Of a DNA stretch of 52,588 bases, positions 34,667 through 42,856 are shown in pieces. Source of the stretch: Desulfobacteraceae bacterium (GTDB lineage: Bacteria; Desulfobacterota; Desulfobacteria; Desulfobacterales; JAABSP01); assembly GCA_011390065.1 (NCBI GenBank), contig JAABTD010000008.1, positions 1 through 52,588 of the forward strand. Direction: 5' to 3'. Position numbers and translations under genes: made by a program. The notes beneath the pieces are model-generated. The model made no database searches. It had not been told where the DNA came from and was given only the letters and a program-made list of their open reading frames with translations. Every line of letters starts with the position of its first letter. Position 1 is the stretch's first letter.

Positions 34667-35953
34667 TTATTCGAAAAGCAACAGGTTCCCGGCCTCATCA
34701 AAGGGCAGGGGACTGCATTCGAGGATCTCCACTCCCGGCGCCGCTGCGATCTCCTTCTTCAACGCCGGGCTGGCCCAGATGTCGGCCAGATGTCGGGTGT
34801 CCCGGATGATGAAGGCCCGCACCGTCTCCGGCGCCTTGGGGCCGATGGTGGTGAAGCAGGCCTGAATGGCCTTTCGATCAGTGGGCAGCCGCACCGGGAT
34901 GGCGGCCTTGCGCAGGGAGACGCCGGTGAGCGCGTTCATCACCGTGGCCTCATAATCCATGGCCTGCCAGACTTTTTCGGTGATGATGTCGGCGTTTCCC
35001 AATCCGATGGCGTTGCCCTTGCTTCCTTCCGACAGGTTCAGGATCGCCACTCGTGCGGCATTGAACATCCCCGAAAAATCGCTCTCCATCAGATCGTAGG
35101 CCCGGCCCGTGATGTTGGGATCCATGCCCGCCCCGGAGATCTCCTTGCCGATTTTTCCAATCACCAGCACGTCGGCGGTTCGCGCCGGCAGACGGGGCAG
35201 GTGATCTTCGGCCATCCGCAGCAGGGCCTCTTCCCGTGAGAGGATGTCCGGCGGCATCAGGGCTTCGATGTGGGTCGGCTGGTCATGACCGTCCTCCACC
35301 ACCGCGATCCCGAAGCGGAAATTGCTCTCCCGGACGACCGTATCGCCGACGGCCGACAGCAGGGGAAAGAAACCGAATTTCAGGGCGCAGCGATGGAAGG
35401 CCAGCGCCCCTTCATGTTTGCCCATGCCGATGCAGAGCATTTTCAAGATCCCGCTTTCGGCAGGGGCCTTGAATTTGGTGTGGGGCTTGATCCGATTGAT
35501 GCAGACGGCGTGGTCGGCGTTCAGGGCGTCTGCCGAGAACAGGACCGGCATTTCCTCCAGGGCGGTCCCGATCCGCCGGACCGAGAGATTGGACCGAATC
35601 GGCGCGCCGCAGGCCGATTCGGTAACGCCCAGAGATGCCAGCACCGCCGCCTGCCCGGTTTCCGTCGCCCCGCCGTGGCTGCCCATGGCAGGCAGAATGA
35701 AGGGTCGGGCCCCCGACGCTTTCAGGCAGTCGCAGACCGCTCGCACCATTTCCGGCAGGCGGGTGATCCCGCGGCTGCCGACCCCCACGGCCACTGTATC
35801 GCCCGGGGAGACGGGGTGTTTTTTCAGGGCCGCCGTCATGGCCGTTTCCACAGCCGCCGACGCGTCGGGAAGGGGATCGCTCCGGCGGGTCACGCGGATC
35901 CGGTAAAAATCCGGAAATTCGAAATCGGCTTCGATGTAAGGCGGATATCGCAT
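34667..35953 (-). CDS. LarA-like protein (lactate racemase N-domain family, DUF2088)
   Basis: A 428-residue cytoplasmic protein. The N-terminal half carries GVGSRGITRLPEMVRAVCD and the conserved PAMGSHGGAT, plus CINRIKPHTKF, as in LarA-type and DUF2088 proteins. True lactate racemases use a nickel-pincer cofactor and contain characteristic His/Lys residues that cannot be assigned here with certainty, so racemase activity should not be assumed. It converges with the M3 peptidase gene (4 bases apart) and follows the nitroreductase gene by 29 bases. Confidence 0.75.
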   Translation of the reverse strand: MRYPPYIEADFEFPDFYRIRVTRRSDPLPDASAAVETAMTAALKKHPVSPGDTVAVGVGSRGITRLPEMVRAVCDCLKASGARPFILPAMGSHGGATETGQAAVLASLGVTESACGAPIRSNLSVRRIGTALEEMPVLFSADALNADHAVCINRIKPHTKFKAPAESGILKMLCIGMGKHEGALAFHRCALKFGFFPLLSAVGDTVVRESNFRFGIAVVEDGHDQPTHIEALMPPDILSREEALLRMAEDHLPRLPARTADVLVIGKIGKEISGAGMDPNITGRAYDLMESDFSGMFNAARVAILNLSEGSKGNAIGLGNADIITEKVWQAMDYEATVMNALTGVSLRKAAIPVRLPTDRKAIQACFTTIGPKAPETVRAFIIRDTRHLADIWASPALKKEIAAAPGVEILECSPLPFDEAGNLLLFE

Positions 35954-35982
35954 GGCGACGTTTCCCTGGTCCGGCGCCGACG

Positions 35983-36525
35983 TCAGAACCGGTCGTGGTG
36001 GGTGAACTCGTCGATTTCCCGGCGTTTGGGGACTGATGATGTTTTGGCCGGAAACCCCATGGGGATGAGCACAACCACTTCATGGCTGTCGGGGACCCTC
36101 AGCACGGCTTTCGCCTTGTCGTGATCGAACAAGCCGACGATGACGGTTCCCAGCCCCTCGTTATGGGCGGCCAGGCAGAGGCTCTGGGTGGCCAGTCCCA
36201 TGTCGAAGAGAAACCAGTCGCCGAATTTGGTGGTGACCTGATCTTTATAAAACCCCGAGGTCCCCAGCTTGCCGCAGAGGGCCAGGACCGCGGGCGCGCC
36301 GCTGATGGCCTTGGTGGCGGGATTTTTCGGGGCAATGGTCTCCTGAAGCTTTTCCTTCATGGCCGGGTCCTTGACCACCACCACCTCCCAGCACTGGGTG
36401 TTGGCCCAGGAGGGAGACCATCGGACGGCTTCCAGGACGCGATTCAAGGCGTCTTCGGGAATCGGCGTTTCCTCGTATTTTCGGATGCTGCGTCTTTCCT
36501 TGATGATCTCCATGAGATTCGTCAT
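35983..36525 (-). CDS. nitroreductase family FMN oxidoreductase
   Basis: A 180-residue flavoprotein with the family opening EIIKERRSIRKYEETPIPED, the RWSPSWANTQCWE substrate/FMN region and the C-terminal GLGTVIVGLFDHDK. GGAAAGGAGAAG precedes the ATG at 36525; the longer frame to 36561 is not needed. Substrate unknown. It belongs to a minus-strand run with two small Cys-rich genes upstream and the LarA-like gene downstream. Confidence 0.93.
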   Translation of the reverse strand: MTNLMEIIKERRSIRKYEETPIPEDALNRVLEAVRWSPSWANTQCWEVVVVKDPAMKEKLQETIAPKNPATKAISGAPAVLALCGKLGTSGFYKDQVTTKFGDWFLFDMGLATQSLCLAAHNEGLGTVIVGLFDHDKAKAVLRVPDSHEVVVLIPMGFPAKTSSVPKRREIDEFTHHDRF

Positions 36526-36547
36526 GCCTTCTCCTTTCCGTTTTCCG

Positions 36548-36712
36548 TCAGGATGTTTCATCTTCCCGATAACAGTTGCAATGGGTTTCGCCGCACTCCT
36601 TGCAGACGAACCGCACCGGTTTTTCTTCCGACGATTTCGGTTGCGACAGAAGACGCCACAGGAGCAGTCCTCCGACCAGGGCCCCCGCCCCGACCATCAT
36701 CCAGACGATCAT
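36548..36712 (-). CDS. small membrane protein with C-terminal Cys cluster
   Basis: A 54-residue protein: one membrane helix (IVWMMVGAGALVGGLLLWRLL), then a short tail with VCKECGETHCNCYRED. The four or five Cys could bind one zinc ion. The ATG at 36712 has GGAGGTG upstream, giving good support despite the small size. It lies between the nitroreductase gene and another Cys-rich gene; no family was recognised. Confidence 0.7.
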   Translation of the reverse strand: MIVWMMVGAGALVGGLLLWRLLSQPKSSEEKPVRFVCKECGETHCNCYREDETS

Positions 36713-36740
36713 TTGTGCACCTCCACATCCAACCGGGCCG

Positions 36741-37052
36741 CTAACCCGGAAAAGGGATAATTTTGCAGGCCGTTCTCCGGCGTTTGCGCATTGGAGATTT
36801 CCATCCCTGACACCGACAGAAGATCCAGACATCGCCGCACCTGGGGCACCGTTCCACCGTACATCCCACATGGTGGAAGCCGCCCGGCTTCACATTGCAG
36901 GATGGGCAGCGGCGTTGGGCCGGTTGAAACACCGTGTGCGGTTTTTCAGGATAAGGGATGGGGGCGTAGGCCCTGCCTTCAATGAGAAACCGGCTTTCGA
37001 TGCAGGTCGCCGCCCCGATGGTTTCCTTCCCGCACATCCGGCATCGGGCCAA
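36741..37052 (-). CDS. zinc-ribbon-like protein of unknown function
   Basis: A protein of about 103 residues with two Cys clusters: CRMCGKETIG near the N-terminus, then RCPSCNVKPGGFHHVGC and ERCPRCGDVWIFCRCQG. The second half fits a family widespread in bacteria whose members pair C-P-x-C with G-x-H-H-x-G-C, function unknown. The best start is TTG at 37052, seven bases after AAGGAG; there is no suitable ATG, and the longer open frame to 37382 is antisense-like to the epimerase gene region. It follows the epimerase stop by 11 bases. Confidence 0.75.
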   Translation of the reverse strand: MARCRMCGKETIGAATCIESRFLIEGRAYAPIPYPEKPHTVFQPAQRRCPSCNVKPGGFHHVGCTVERCPRCGDVWIFCRCQGWKSPMRKRRRTACKIIPFPG

Positions 37053-37063
37053 AATGGCGCTCC

Positions 37064-37966
37064 TTATCCGTTGACGATATCGAGCAGTGCGGTTTCCAGG
37101 TCCGGATACCGGAAGCGATACCCCTCGGCAGTGAGTCCCTCCGGAACGGCCCGCTGGCTGCTCATAAGGACTTTGCCGAACTCGCCCAGAAACGTCTTCA
37201 GCAGGAATCCGGGGACCCGGAACACTGCCGGACGATTCAGAACGCGGCCCAGGGTTTTGACCAGTTCCCGGTTCCGGACCGGGTAGGGCGCCGTGAAATT
37301 GAAGGGGCCTTCTGCCGAGGGCGTCTCCAGTATAAATCGAGCCGCCGCTGTCAGGTCGGCCATGTGAATCCAGGGGAACCACTGGGAGCCGTCTCCTATC
37401 GGGCCGCCGGCAAAGGCGCGGAACGCGGGGATCATCTTGGCCATGGCCCCCCCGCCCTTTTCCAGCACGATGCCGAAGCGCATAAGGGCCACCCGCGCGC
37501 CTTTGGTTTCAGCCTGGCGGGCCTCTTTCTCCCAGTCGACGGCAAGCCGGGCGAGAAAATCGTCGCCGGGGTCGCTTTCTTCGGTCAGCAGCGCGTCGCC
37601 CCGGTCGCCGTAAAGCCCTACCGCGGATGTGCTGCAAAGGGCAAAGGGTTTGCCATCAGGGATGGCGGCCACCAGATTCCGGGTGGTGAAAATCCGACTG
37701 TCGTAGATCTCTTGTTTGACGCTGTCGGTCCAGAGCGTGAAAATGGACCGCCCGGCAAGATTGACCGCGCCATCCATATCCCCGACGATCTTCTGCCAGT
37801 CGCCTTCTTTGGCCGCGTCAGCGGAGATATAATGGAAATTGTCGTGGCCGGGACCATCGAACTCCGGACGGGTTCCCAGGGCCGTGACCTCATGGCCGTG
37901 TTTCAGCAGATGTCGCGACAGATGGGATCCGACGAAGCCCGAACCGCCGGTGATTAATATCTTCAT
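37064..37966 (-). CDS. TIGR01777-type sugar-nucleotide epimerase-like protein (YfcH family)
   Basis: A 300-residue NAD(P)-binding extended-SDR-like protein. It opens with the Rossmann motif MKILITGGSGFVGSHL and carries the family blocks AVNLAGRSI, SAVGLYGDRG, RFGIVLEKGGGAM and the C-terminal domain starting GEFGKVLMSSQRAVP. The family is large but the biochemical role of bacterial members is poorly defined. GAAAGGGGGCGGAG precedes the ATG. First gene of the minus-strand group down to the LarA-like gene. Confidence 0.94.
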   Translation of the reverse strand: MKILITGGSGFVGSHLSRHLLKHGHEVTALGTRPEFDGPGHDNFHYISADAAKEGDWQKIVGDMDGAVNLAGRSIFTLWTDSVKQEIYDSRIFTTRNLVAAIPDGKPFALCSTSAVGLYGDRGDALLTEESDPGDDFLARLAVDWEKEARQAETKGARVALMRFGIVLEKGGGAMAKMIPAFRAFAGGPIGDGSQWFPWIHMADLTAAARFILETPSAEGPFNFTAPYPVRNRELVKTLGRVLNRPAVFRVPGFLLKTFLGEFGKVLMSSQRAVPEGLTAEGYRFRYPDLETALLDIVNG

Positions 37967-38012
37967 CTCCGCCCCCTTTCATTGCGCGCCGAAGGCCGTC
38001 CCCCGTGCGGTG

Positions 38013-38729
38013 TTATCCGATATGAAACTCTTCCGATTCGATGTAAGGGATGTCCGCCACATCGATGGCATGGACAATGTCCTTATAAAGTCGGGTTTTG
38101 AACTCCTTGACAATGGGCCGCTTCTTGTTGAGCATTCCGGCAAACGCCAGTGCACGATCCATCAGTTCGTTCCCATGACAGGCGTCGGAGACGATGTGGT
38201 GGGTCTTGCATTCTTCGGCCGTCAGCCGCACGCCCGTCAGGATCATCTCCTCCATTTTATATCGGGGGATGGCCCGGCCCAAAAGGGCCTGCATACCGGG
38301 CAGAAACGGGATGCCCAGGTCGATTTCAGGAAAACAGAAAAACCCCCGATCGGTTCGCATGAGGCGAAAGTCAAAGGCGCAGCACCAGATGGCGCCGCCG
38401 GCAAATGCATGGCCGCTGATGGCGGCCACCGTGAGCAGGGGCGACGTCAGGGTCCGCTTGAAGAGGGTGTTGAGGCGGTAGAAGAAGTCTTTGGCGGTCG
38501 CCATGTCCCCTCGCTGGATCACCGGGGCCAGCCATTCCAGGTCGATGCCGTTGGAAAAGATTTTTTCGTGGGAAGAGGCGACCACCAAGGCGGCGGCATC
38601 GGCGTCATTTTCAACGGCGTCCAGCACATCGACGAAGGCCTGGATAAAATCGGGGTTGAATCGGTTTTCGCCATCATTCAGTGTGATCAGCGCTACCGTG
38701 TCCTCTATGCGATAATCGATCCGCGTCAT
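38013..38729 (-). CDS. enoyl-CoA hydratase/isomerase family protein
   Basis: A 238-residue crotonase-fold protein. The oxyanion-hole segments are LVVASSHEKIFSNGIDLEWL and ISGHAFAGGAIWC. The usual catalytic Glu positions are altered: the segment after GGAIW reads CCAFDFRLMRTDRG, so dehydratase activity is uncertain and isomerase or other crotonase activity is possible. AAGGATG precedes the ATG. The short length resembles fatty-acid delta-isomerase-type members. Confidence 0.87.
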   Translation of the reverse strand: MTRIDYRIEDTVALITLNDGENRFNPDFIQAFVDVLDAVENDADAAALVVASSHEKIFSNGIDLEWLAPVIQRGDMATAKDFFYRLNTLFKRTLTSPLLTVAAISGHAFAGGAIWCCAFDFRLMRTDRGFFCFPEIDLGIPFLPGMQALLGRAIPRYKMEEMILTGVRLTAEECKTHHIVSDACHGNELMDRALAFAGMLNKKRPIVKEFKTRLYKDIVHAIDVADIPYIESEEFHIG

Positions 38730-38780
38730 GTCAGCATCCTTTTATACATTATATCATCGATGAGCGTCCGGCGCCCCAAT

Positions 38781-38813
38781 AAAAAAAGCAGCACCCCTTG
38801 GGATGCTGCTTTT
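38781..38813 (-). terminator. rho-independent terminator of the HesB-like selenoprotein operon
   Basis: On the minus strand an 11-bp stem (AGCAGCATCCC with GGGGTGCTGCT, one G-T pair) is followed by a run of seven T. It lies 36 bases after the HesB-like stop codon. Confidence 0.9.
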
Positions 38814-38848
38814 GATATTGCTGTGGAATCGCCATCCGGGATGGCGGA

Positions 38849-39166
38849 TCAGCAGCAGGCGCCGGTGGTGCCGCAACTGGTGCAGCTGGCGCCGGCGCCG
38901 AAATCCATGTCGGAAGAAACCTTGAACCCGAAATAATTGAAATCCACTTTGACGGGCTGGATTTTCTCGTAGAAATCCTGGTCAACAATGTATTTGAAGC
39001 CATCGATGTCAAACTCTTTGTCGCTCTCTTTCGGCTCATCCAGAGCCATGGCCAGCGAGGGACCGCCTCACCCGCCTTCGTTGAGAAAGATCCGGATGGG
39101 AGCGACCTCTTTGCCTGTGAAATATTCAGAGATCTGCTTTGTGGCTTCGGGTGTTACCTCGATCAT
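38849..39166 (-). CDS. HesB/IscA-like selenoprotein
   Basis: A 105-residue protein with an in-frame TGA at 39068-39070 (codon 33). The frame reads MIEVTPEATKQISEYF ... IFLNEGG-TGA-GGPSLAMALDE, where ordinary HesB/IscA proteins have Cys in the G-G-C-G-G context, so the residue is almost surely selenocysteine. HesB-like selenoproteins with this G-G-U-G-G context are known from Deltaproteobacteria. The C-terminal SCTSCGTTGACC adds Cys that differ from the classical C-G-C-G of IscA. AAGGAGG is ideally placed before the ATG. Without Sec decoding only the part from 39049 would be called. Role in Fe-S or redox metabolism is inferred. Confidence 0.92.
39032..39048 (-). promoter_or_regulatory. candidate bacterial SECIS hairpin for the HesB-like selenoprotein
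   Basis: On the minus strand, 20 to 36 bases after the TGA, TGGCTC pairs with GAGCCG (outer pair T-G) around loop TGGAT. The loop G is 27 bases from the TGA, matching the bacterial SECIS layout of a short stem with an apical G. Confidence 0.7.
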
Positions 39167-39199
39167 AAACGCCTCCTTGAAGATAAAAGATAAGGCCGA

Positions 39200-39341
39200 T
39201 CAGGTCGGCCGAAACTGATCATACAATACCCATTCAAATAGATTTGTCAACATGCAGCCGGCGCCGGAAAATTCCACCTTCATCCAGGTGATGTCGCCCT
39301 GAACGACTTCGATACGGTCGAGGATTTCTTTGTTTTCCCAT
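39200..39341 (-). pseudogene. small ORF with one-base frameshift at its start codon
   Basis: On the minus strand AAGGAAAGCGCC precedes ATGGGAAAACAAAG. Reading from that ATG ends after about 36 codons in an Arg-rich nonsense-like peptide, but removing one G after the ATG gives a coherent 46-residue protein starting MENKEILDRIEVVQGDITW and ending LFEWVLYDQFRPT, in the gap between the FmdB-like and HesB-like genes. Either a sequencing error, a true frameshift mutation, or slippage on the G run is possible. The stop is 34 bases before the HesB-like ATG. A TTGACA-like box inside this stretch (39246-39251 on the minus strand region) might also drive the HesB-like gene. Confidence 0.5.
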
Positions 39342-39384
39342 GGCGCTTTCCTTGTTCATGAACTGTTTTGAACTGTGATTCAAC

Positions 39385-39876
39385 TTAGAGGTCGTACAAG
39401 GTTTCGTCCCGGAAGGGGGCCGGCTTCCGGGCTCGGGCCGCCCGGCCTTTTTGGCCCGGCAGAATGAACGGGTCCTCGGACTCCAGCAGGTCGCCCATCT
39501 CCTCTTCGATCGCGTCCGGGTCCTCGCCCCGTTCCATCCGCGCCCGAGCCCCTTCCATGCCCCCGCCGAGCTGGATGCCGGTCATGTCCGACAGCTTCCG
39601 CATCAGGTTGGCGGCCTGGCGGGGGTCGTTCTCGTCGATGTTGCCGGCTTCCCGCTCCAGAACGTGCATGGCCTGTTCCATTTTGGATTCATCGAAGGGC
39701 AGGTCGTCATCGCCTTCCTCCTTCGCCCGCCCGGTGACGGCGAACAGGGAAACCTGCCGGCTCAGGGAGGGGTTGTCGCATTTGGGACAGGCGGGAACTT
39801 TGTCGGTGTTGATGGTCCTGGAGAAGAAGTTGAAGATGGTGTTGCAGTCGGTGCAGAAAAATTCATAGATGGGCAT
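39385..39876 (-). CDS. FmdB-type zinc-ribbon regulatory-like protein
   Basis: A 163-residue protein opening MPIYEFFCTDCNTIF with a second Cys pair in ACPKCDNPSLSRQ: a four-Cys FmdB-like zinc ribbon at residues about 8-42. The rest is acidic and helical (EQAMHVLEREAGNIDEND; GGGMEGARARMERGED), with a Met/Gly-rich stretch. FmdB was first linked to regulation of formamidase/amidase genes, but most members are uncharacterised. It is first gene behind a strong promoter, ahead of the small frameshifted ORF and HesB-like selenoprotein. Confidence 0.9.
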   Translation of the reverse strand: MPIYEFFCTDCNTIFNFFSRTINTDKVPACPKCDNPSLSRQVSLFAVTGRAKEEGDDDLPFDESKMEQAMHVLEREAGNIDENDPRQAANLMRKLSDMTGIQLGGGMEGARARMERGEDPDAIEEEMGDLLESEDPFILPGQKGRAARARKPAPFRDETLYDL

Positions 39877-39916
39877 GGCCGATTATCTCCTCAATGGGTC
39901 GAATTTTTTGGGTAAA

Positions 39917-39945
39917 ATAATAGGATCATCCCCCTGGTTTGTCAA
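39917..39945 (-). promoter_or_regulatory. sigma-70 promoter of the FmdB-HesB operon
   Basis: On the minus strand TTGACA (39945-39940) and TATTAT (39922-39917) are separated by exactly 17 bases; eleven of twelve positions fit consensus. It lies about 41 bases before the FmdB-like start codon. Confidence 0.85.
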
Positions 39946-40082
39946 CGTCTATCAACCCGTGCGGTTTAAGTTGGAAAAAAGCGCTTTGCCTTATAGCCGC
40001 GCGGGTTTGGCTTGTCAATCCCTTGAAAATCGGATAAGTCCAACCCCATGAGAATGATGGGAAGCGATTCGAGAGGGCGGGG

Positions 40083-42785
40083 ATGCTGACGTCCCATTTG
40101 GGCGGGATCGGAGACATCGGGTTCCTTCACCTCCATTGCGGGGTGCGGGCGGACCGCGGCAACCGGGTTTACGAGACGGCCGCCCTCCGCCTCGATTCCG
40201 GGGGCGCAGAGCGGTCCTGCCATGCCGTCGTCCGGTACGGGCACTTTGCGGAGCGGGACCGGCGCCGGTCGGGGCTGTCCGCCCCGGCCGTCGGCAAAGG
40301 AGCGTCGCCTGAAGCGGCCTGGCGCGAACTCGGGGCCTTTTGGGCCGGCGTCTCCTGCGTCTTTTTGTTCGACCTGTCCGGGGGGCTGGCGGTGGTCCGG
40401 GAGCGGTTCCCGGAAATTCGATTCATCGATCTCGGATTCGCCGCCGAATATTTCCTCCCCGACCTGCCGTCCCACACGCCCCGGCGGATCTGGGAGCATC
40501 TGGCCGGGAAAGAGCGCGACCGGGTCGGGTTTTCCGCTGAGGAAATGGCGGCCCTGGGAAAGGACCTGGTGCGCCACATCTGCGGGACGATCCTCAATGA
40601 CGGGCTCAACCCCAAGGCCCCGGCCCTCCGGTTTTACCTGAACCACAGCGAAACTCTTTTCGGGGATGCGCTGGTCCATCTGGCGCGCCGGTTCCAGTCG
40701 TATTTCGGCGGGCTCTTCAACCCCTGCGCCCTTCCGGACGCCGAGGGCTGGCGCCGGTTTCTGGAAAAGGCCGCGCCGGTTCCGCGCAAGACGCCGGACG
40801 GCGGGTCGTTCATAAAAGTCGGGCGGGACGAACTGGCCGCCCTTTTCCGCGGGCTGTCAAAGGGCGGTTACGCCTTCCGCGAGGTCCAGCTCGATTACGC
40901 CTGCCATGTGGCCGAGGCCCTCAACGACGGGACGGTCCTTTCCATCGAGGCCGGCACCGGCACGGGCAAGACCCAGGGGTATTTGATTCCGGCCCTGGCC
41001 TTTTTGCGTCGCAACCCCCAGGCCCGGGTCGTCATCTCCACCTACACCAAACAGCTCCAGGAGCAGGTGCTCAACCGGGAGCTGGCCTTCACCCGGAACG
41101 CCTTTCCCGGCCTCTACGACGCCATTCCGGCGGCGCTGCTCAAGGGAAAGTCGAGCTACGTCTGCGCCCGGAAGCTGGACCATCTCCTGGAGCCGGGCAT
41201 GACCGGCGCCCGGATGCTGGCCTGGCTGTATCTGGTCAACATCATTTTTCTCTTCCGCACGGCCGAGGCCGACGCCGCCGGCGACCGGGTCAAGCGGATG
41301 CTGGACCCGCACCTGGCGGTCATGCGCAACGAGGCCTCGGCCCGAAGCGGATGTCCGCCCCGCCACAACCGGTGCCCGGCCCAGGTGGTGACGGCCGAGG
41401 CGGCCACGGCCCGGCTGGTGATCACCAATCACCACAAGCTGGCCCTCATGGACAACGATCCGGTGCTGACGGGGCTGTTCCGGAACTACGTCATCGACGA
41501 GGCCAACCATTTCGAGGCGGCGGTGAGGAACGCCTTTGCCGTGGAGGTCGGTTCCCGGGAAATCCGGGAGGCGGTCCGGCATCTGGAACGGACGCTCCGG
41601 CCCATCGCGCGGCGGGCCTCCGGAAAGACCGCCGGCGACACCGCCAAAACCCTCAAGGCCGCGGCCGATCTCCGGGAGGCGTTGGGAATGATGCGGACGA
41701 TCCTGGAAACGCGGTATCCCGGCGCCGCCTCCGGCGTTGTGGCGGAGCTTCGGGCCGACGATCCGGCCCGGGGTTTCGGGGAGATCAAGGAGCGGCTCGA
41801 CGCAGCCCTGTCGCCCCTGGAGACGATCGGCAAACGGATGAAGTGGATCCGGGACCCGGACGTCTGCCGCCTCCTCAAGGTGCAGGAGCGGACCGTTCAG
41901 CGGATCAAGAGCGTCCTGGCCCAGGCGGCGGAAGCGGCCGACGCGGCCCGGGAGATCCGGAACTGCCTGGATGCGGACAACCGGGTGTCGACCTGCCGCC
42001 TCTACAGCCGGAACTGGTCCCTCATGAGCCAGTCGGTGGAGGTGGGGCCCCTCATCTCCCACCACATCTACGACGACAAGGACGCCGTCGTCTTCACGGC
42101 GGCCACCCTCTGCCACGGGGGCAGCTTCCGGACCTTCCGGTCCATCGTGGGCATCGACGGAGCCGCCGGACCCTTCGACGCCCACACCGGCGACGAGCGG
42201 TTCCGGTTCCGGATCATCCCGTCCCCCTTCTCGAAGGATCAGATGACCATCGTGACGCCGGACCGGGCGGTCAACGGCAAATACGGCAACAAATCCCAAT
42301 GGATCGCGGCCGTCACGGAACTGATCCCCGAGCTGATTTCCGAAAACGGGGGGCGGACCCTGGTGCTGTTTGCCAGCTACGCCGACCTGGAGGCCATCGT
42401 CCCCCAGGTCGCCGGCGCCATCGACGGAGCCCGGCACCCGCTGCTGGTCCAGCAGCGGGGGATGCCGACCCTGCCCCTTTGCGACGCCTTCCGGACCATC
42501 AAAGAAAGCGTCCTGTTCGGGGTGGACACCTTCTGGTACGGGGTCGATTTCCGGGGCGACACCCTGACCCAGGTGATCATCACCCGGATCCCCTATCCCT
42601 CCCCCGCCGACCCCATTCAGGCCGCCCGGAAGGGGATGCTCCCGCCCTCCGAATTCTGGAACCGATACCGCTACGAGACCGAGATCAAGCTCCGCCAGGG
42701 CATCGGCCGCCTCATCCGGTGCCACACCGACCGGGGCCGGGTGGTGATCCTCGATTCCCGGTACCGCCAGTTCGCCGCCCCTTGA
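40083..42785 (+). CDS. DinG/XPD-type ATP-dependent helicase
   Basis: A 900-residue superfamily 2 DNA helicase. Residues about 289-297 are Walker A in EAGTGTGKTQ; Walker B is D472-E-A-N475 (usual form D-E-A-H). Four Cys between them (SYVCARKL; SGCPPRHNRCPAQ region) match the iron-sulfur cluster insertion of XPD/DinG helicases, though only three are certain. C-terminal motifs include TLVLFASYADLEAIVPQ and the motif VI-like LRQGIGRLIRC. The N-terminal ~260 residues are unusual: they are not a clear DnaQ-like exonuclease, although an early stretch (FIDLGFAAEYFL) is suggestive. ATG preceded by GAGAGGGCGGGG. Confidence 0.9.
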   Translation: MLTSHLGGIGDIGFLHLHCGVRADRGNRVYETAALRLDSGGAERSCHAVVRYGHFAERDRRRSGLSAPAVGKGASPEAAWRELGAFWAGVSCVFLFDLSGGLAVVRERFPEIRFIDLGFAAEYFLPDLPSHTPRRIWEHLAGKERDRVGFSAEEMAALGKDLVRHICGTILNDGLNPKAPALRFYLNHSETLFGDALVHLARRFQSYFGGLFNPCALPDAEGWRRFLEKAAPVPRKTPDGGSFIKVGRDELAALFRGLSKGGYAFREVQLDYACHVAEALNDGTVLSIEAGTGTGKTQGYLIPALAFLRRNPQARVVISTYTKQLQEQVLNRELAFTRNAFPGLYDAIPAALLKGKSSYVCARKLDHLLEPGMTGARMLAWLYLVNIIFLFRTAEADAAGDRVKRMLDPHLAVMRNEASARSGCPPRHNRCPAQVVTAEAATARLVITNHHKLALMDNDPVLTGLFRNYVIDEANHFEAAVRNAFAVEVGSREIREAVRHLERTLRPIARRASGKTAGDTAKTLKAAADLREALGMMRTILETRYPGAASGVVAELRADDPARGFGEIKERLDAALSPLETIGKRMKWIRDPDVCRLLKVQERTVQRIKSVLAQAAEAADAAREIRNCLDADNRVSTCRLYSRNWSLMSQSVEVGPLISHHIYDDKDAVVFTAATLCHGGSFRTFRSIVGIDGAAGPFDAHTGDERFRFRIIPSPFSKDQMTIVTPDRAVNGKYGNKSQWIAAVTELIPELISENGGRTLVLFASYADLEAIVPQVAGAIDGARHPLLVQQRGMPTLPLCDAFRTIKESVLFGVDTFWYGVDFRGDTLTQVIITRIPYPSPADPIQAARKGMLPPSEFWNRYRYETEIKLRQGIGRLIRCHTDRGRVVILDSRYRQFAAP

Positions 42786-42856
42786 AAAGCGTCGGAAAAT
42801 CGTTATTTTGAGGGAATGACTGGCGATCTCATTGTGAAAAGGAGGAAAGGAATATC

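Noticed and set aside
40857-42725. Long minus-strand ORF (622 codons) opposite the helicase gene
   Set aside because: Translation is rich in Gly, Asp, His and Pro with no known motif; it is the usual antisense open frame of high-GC coding DNA, and the plus-strand helicase is unmistakable.
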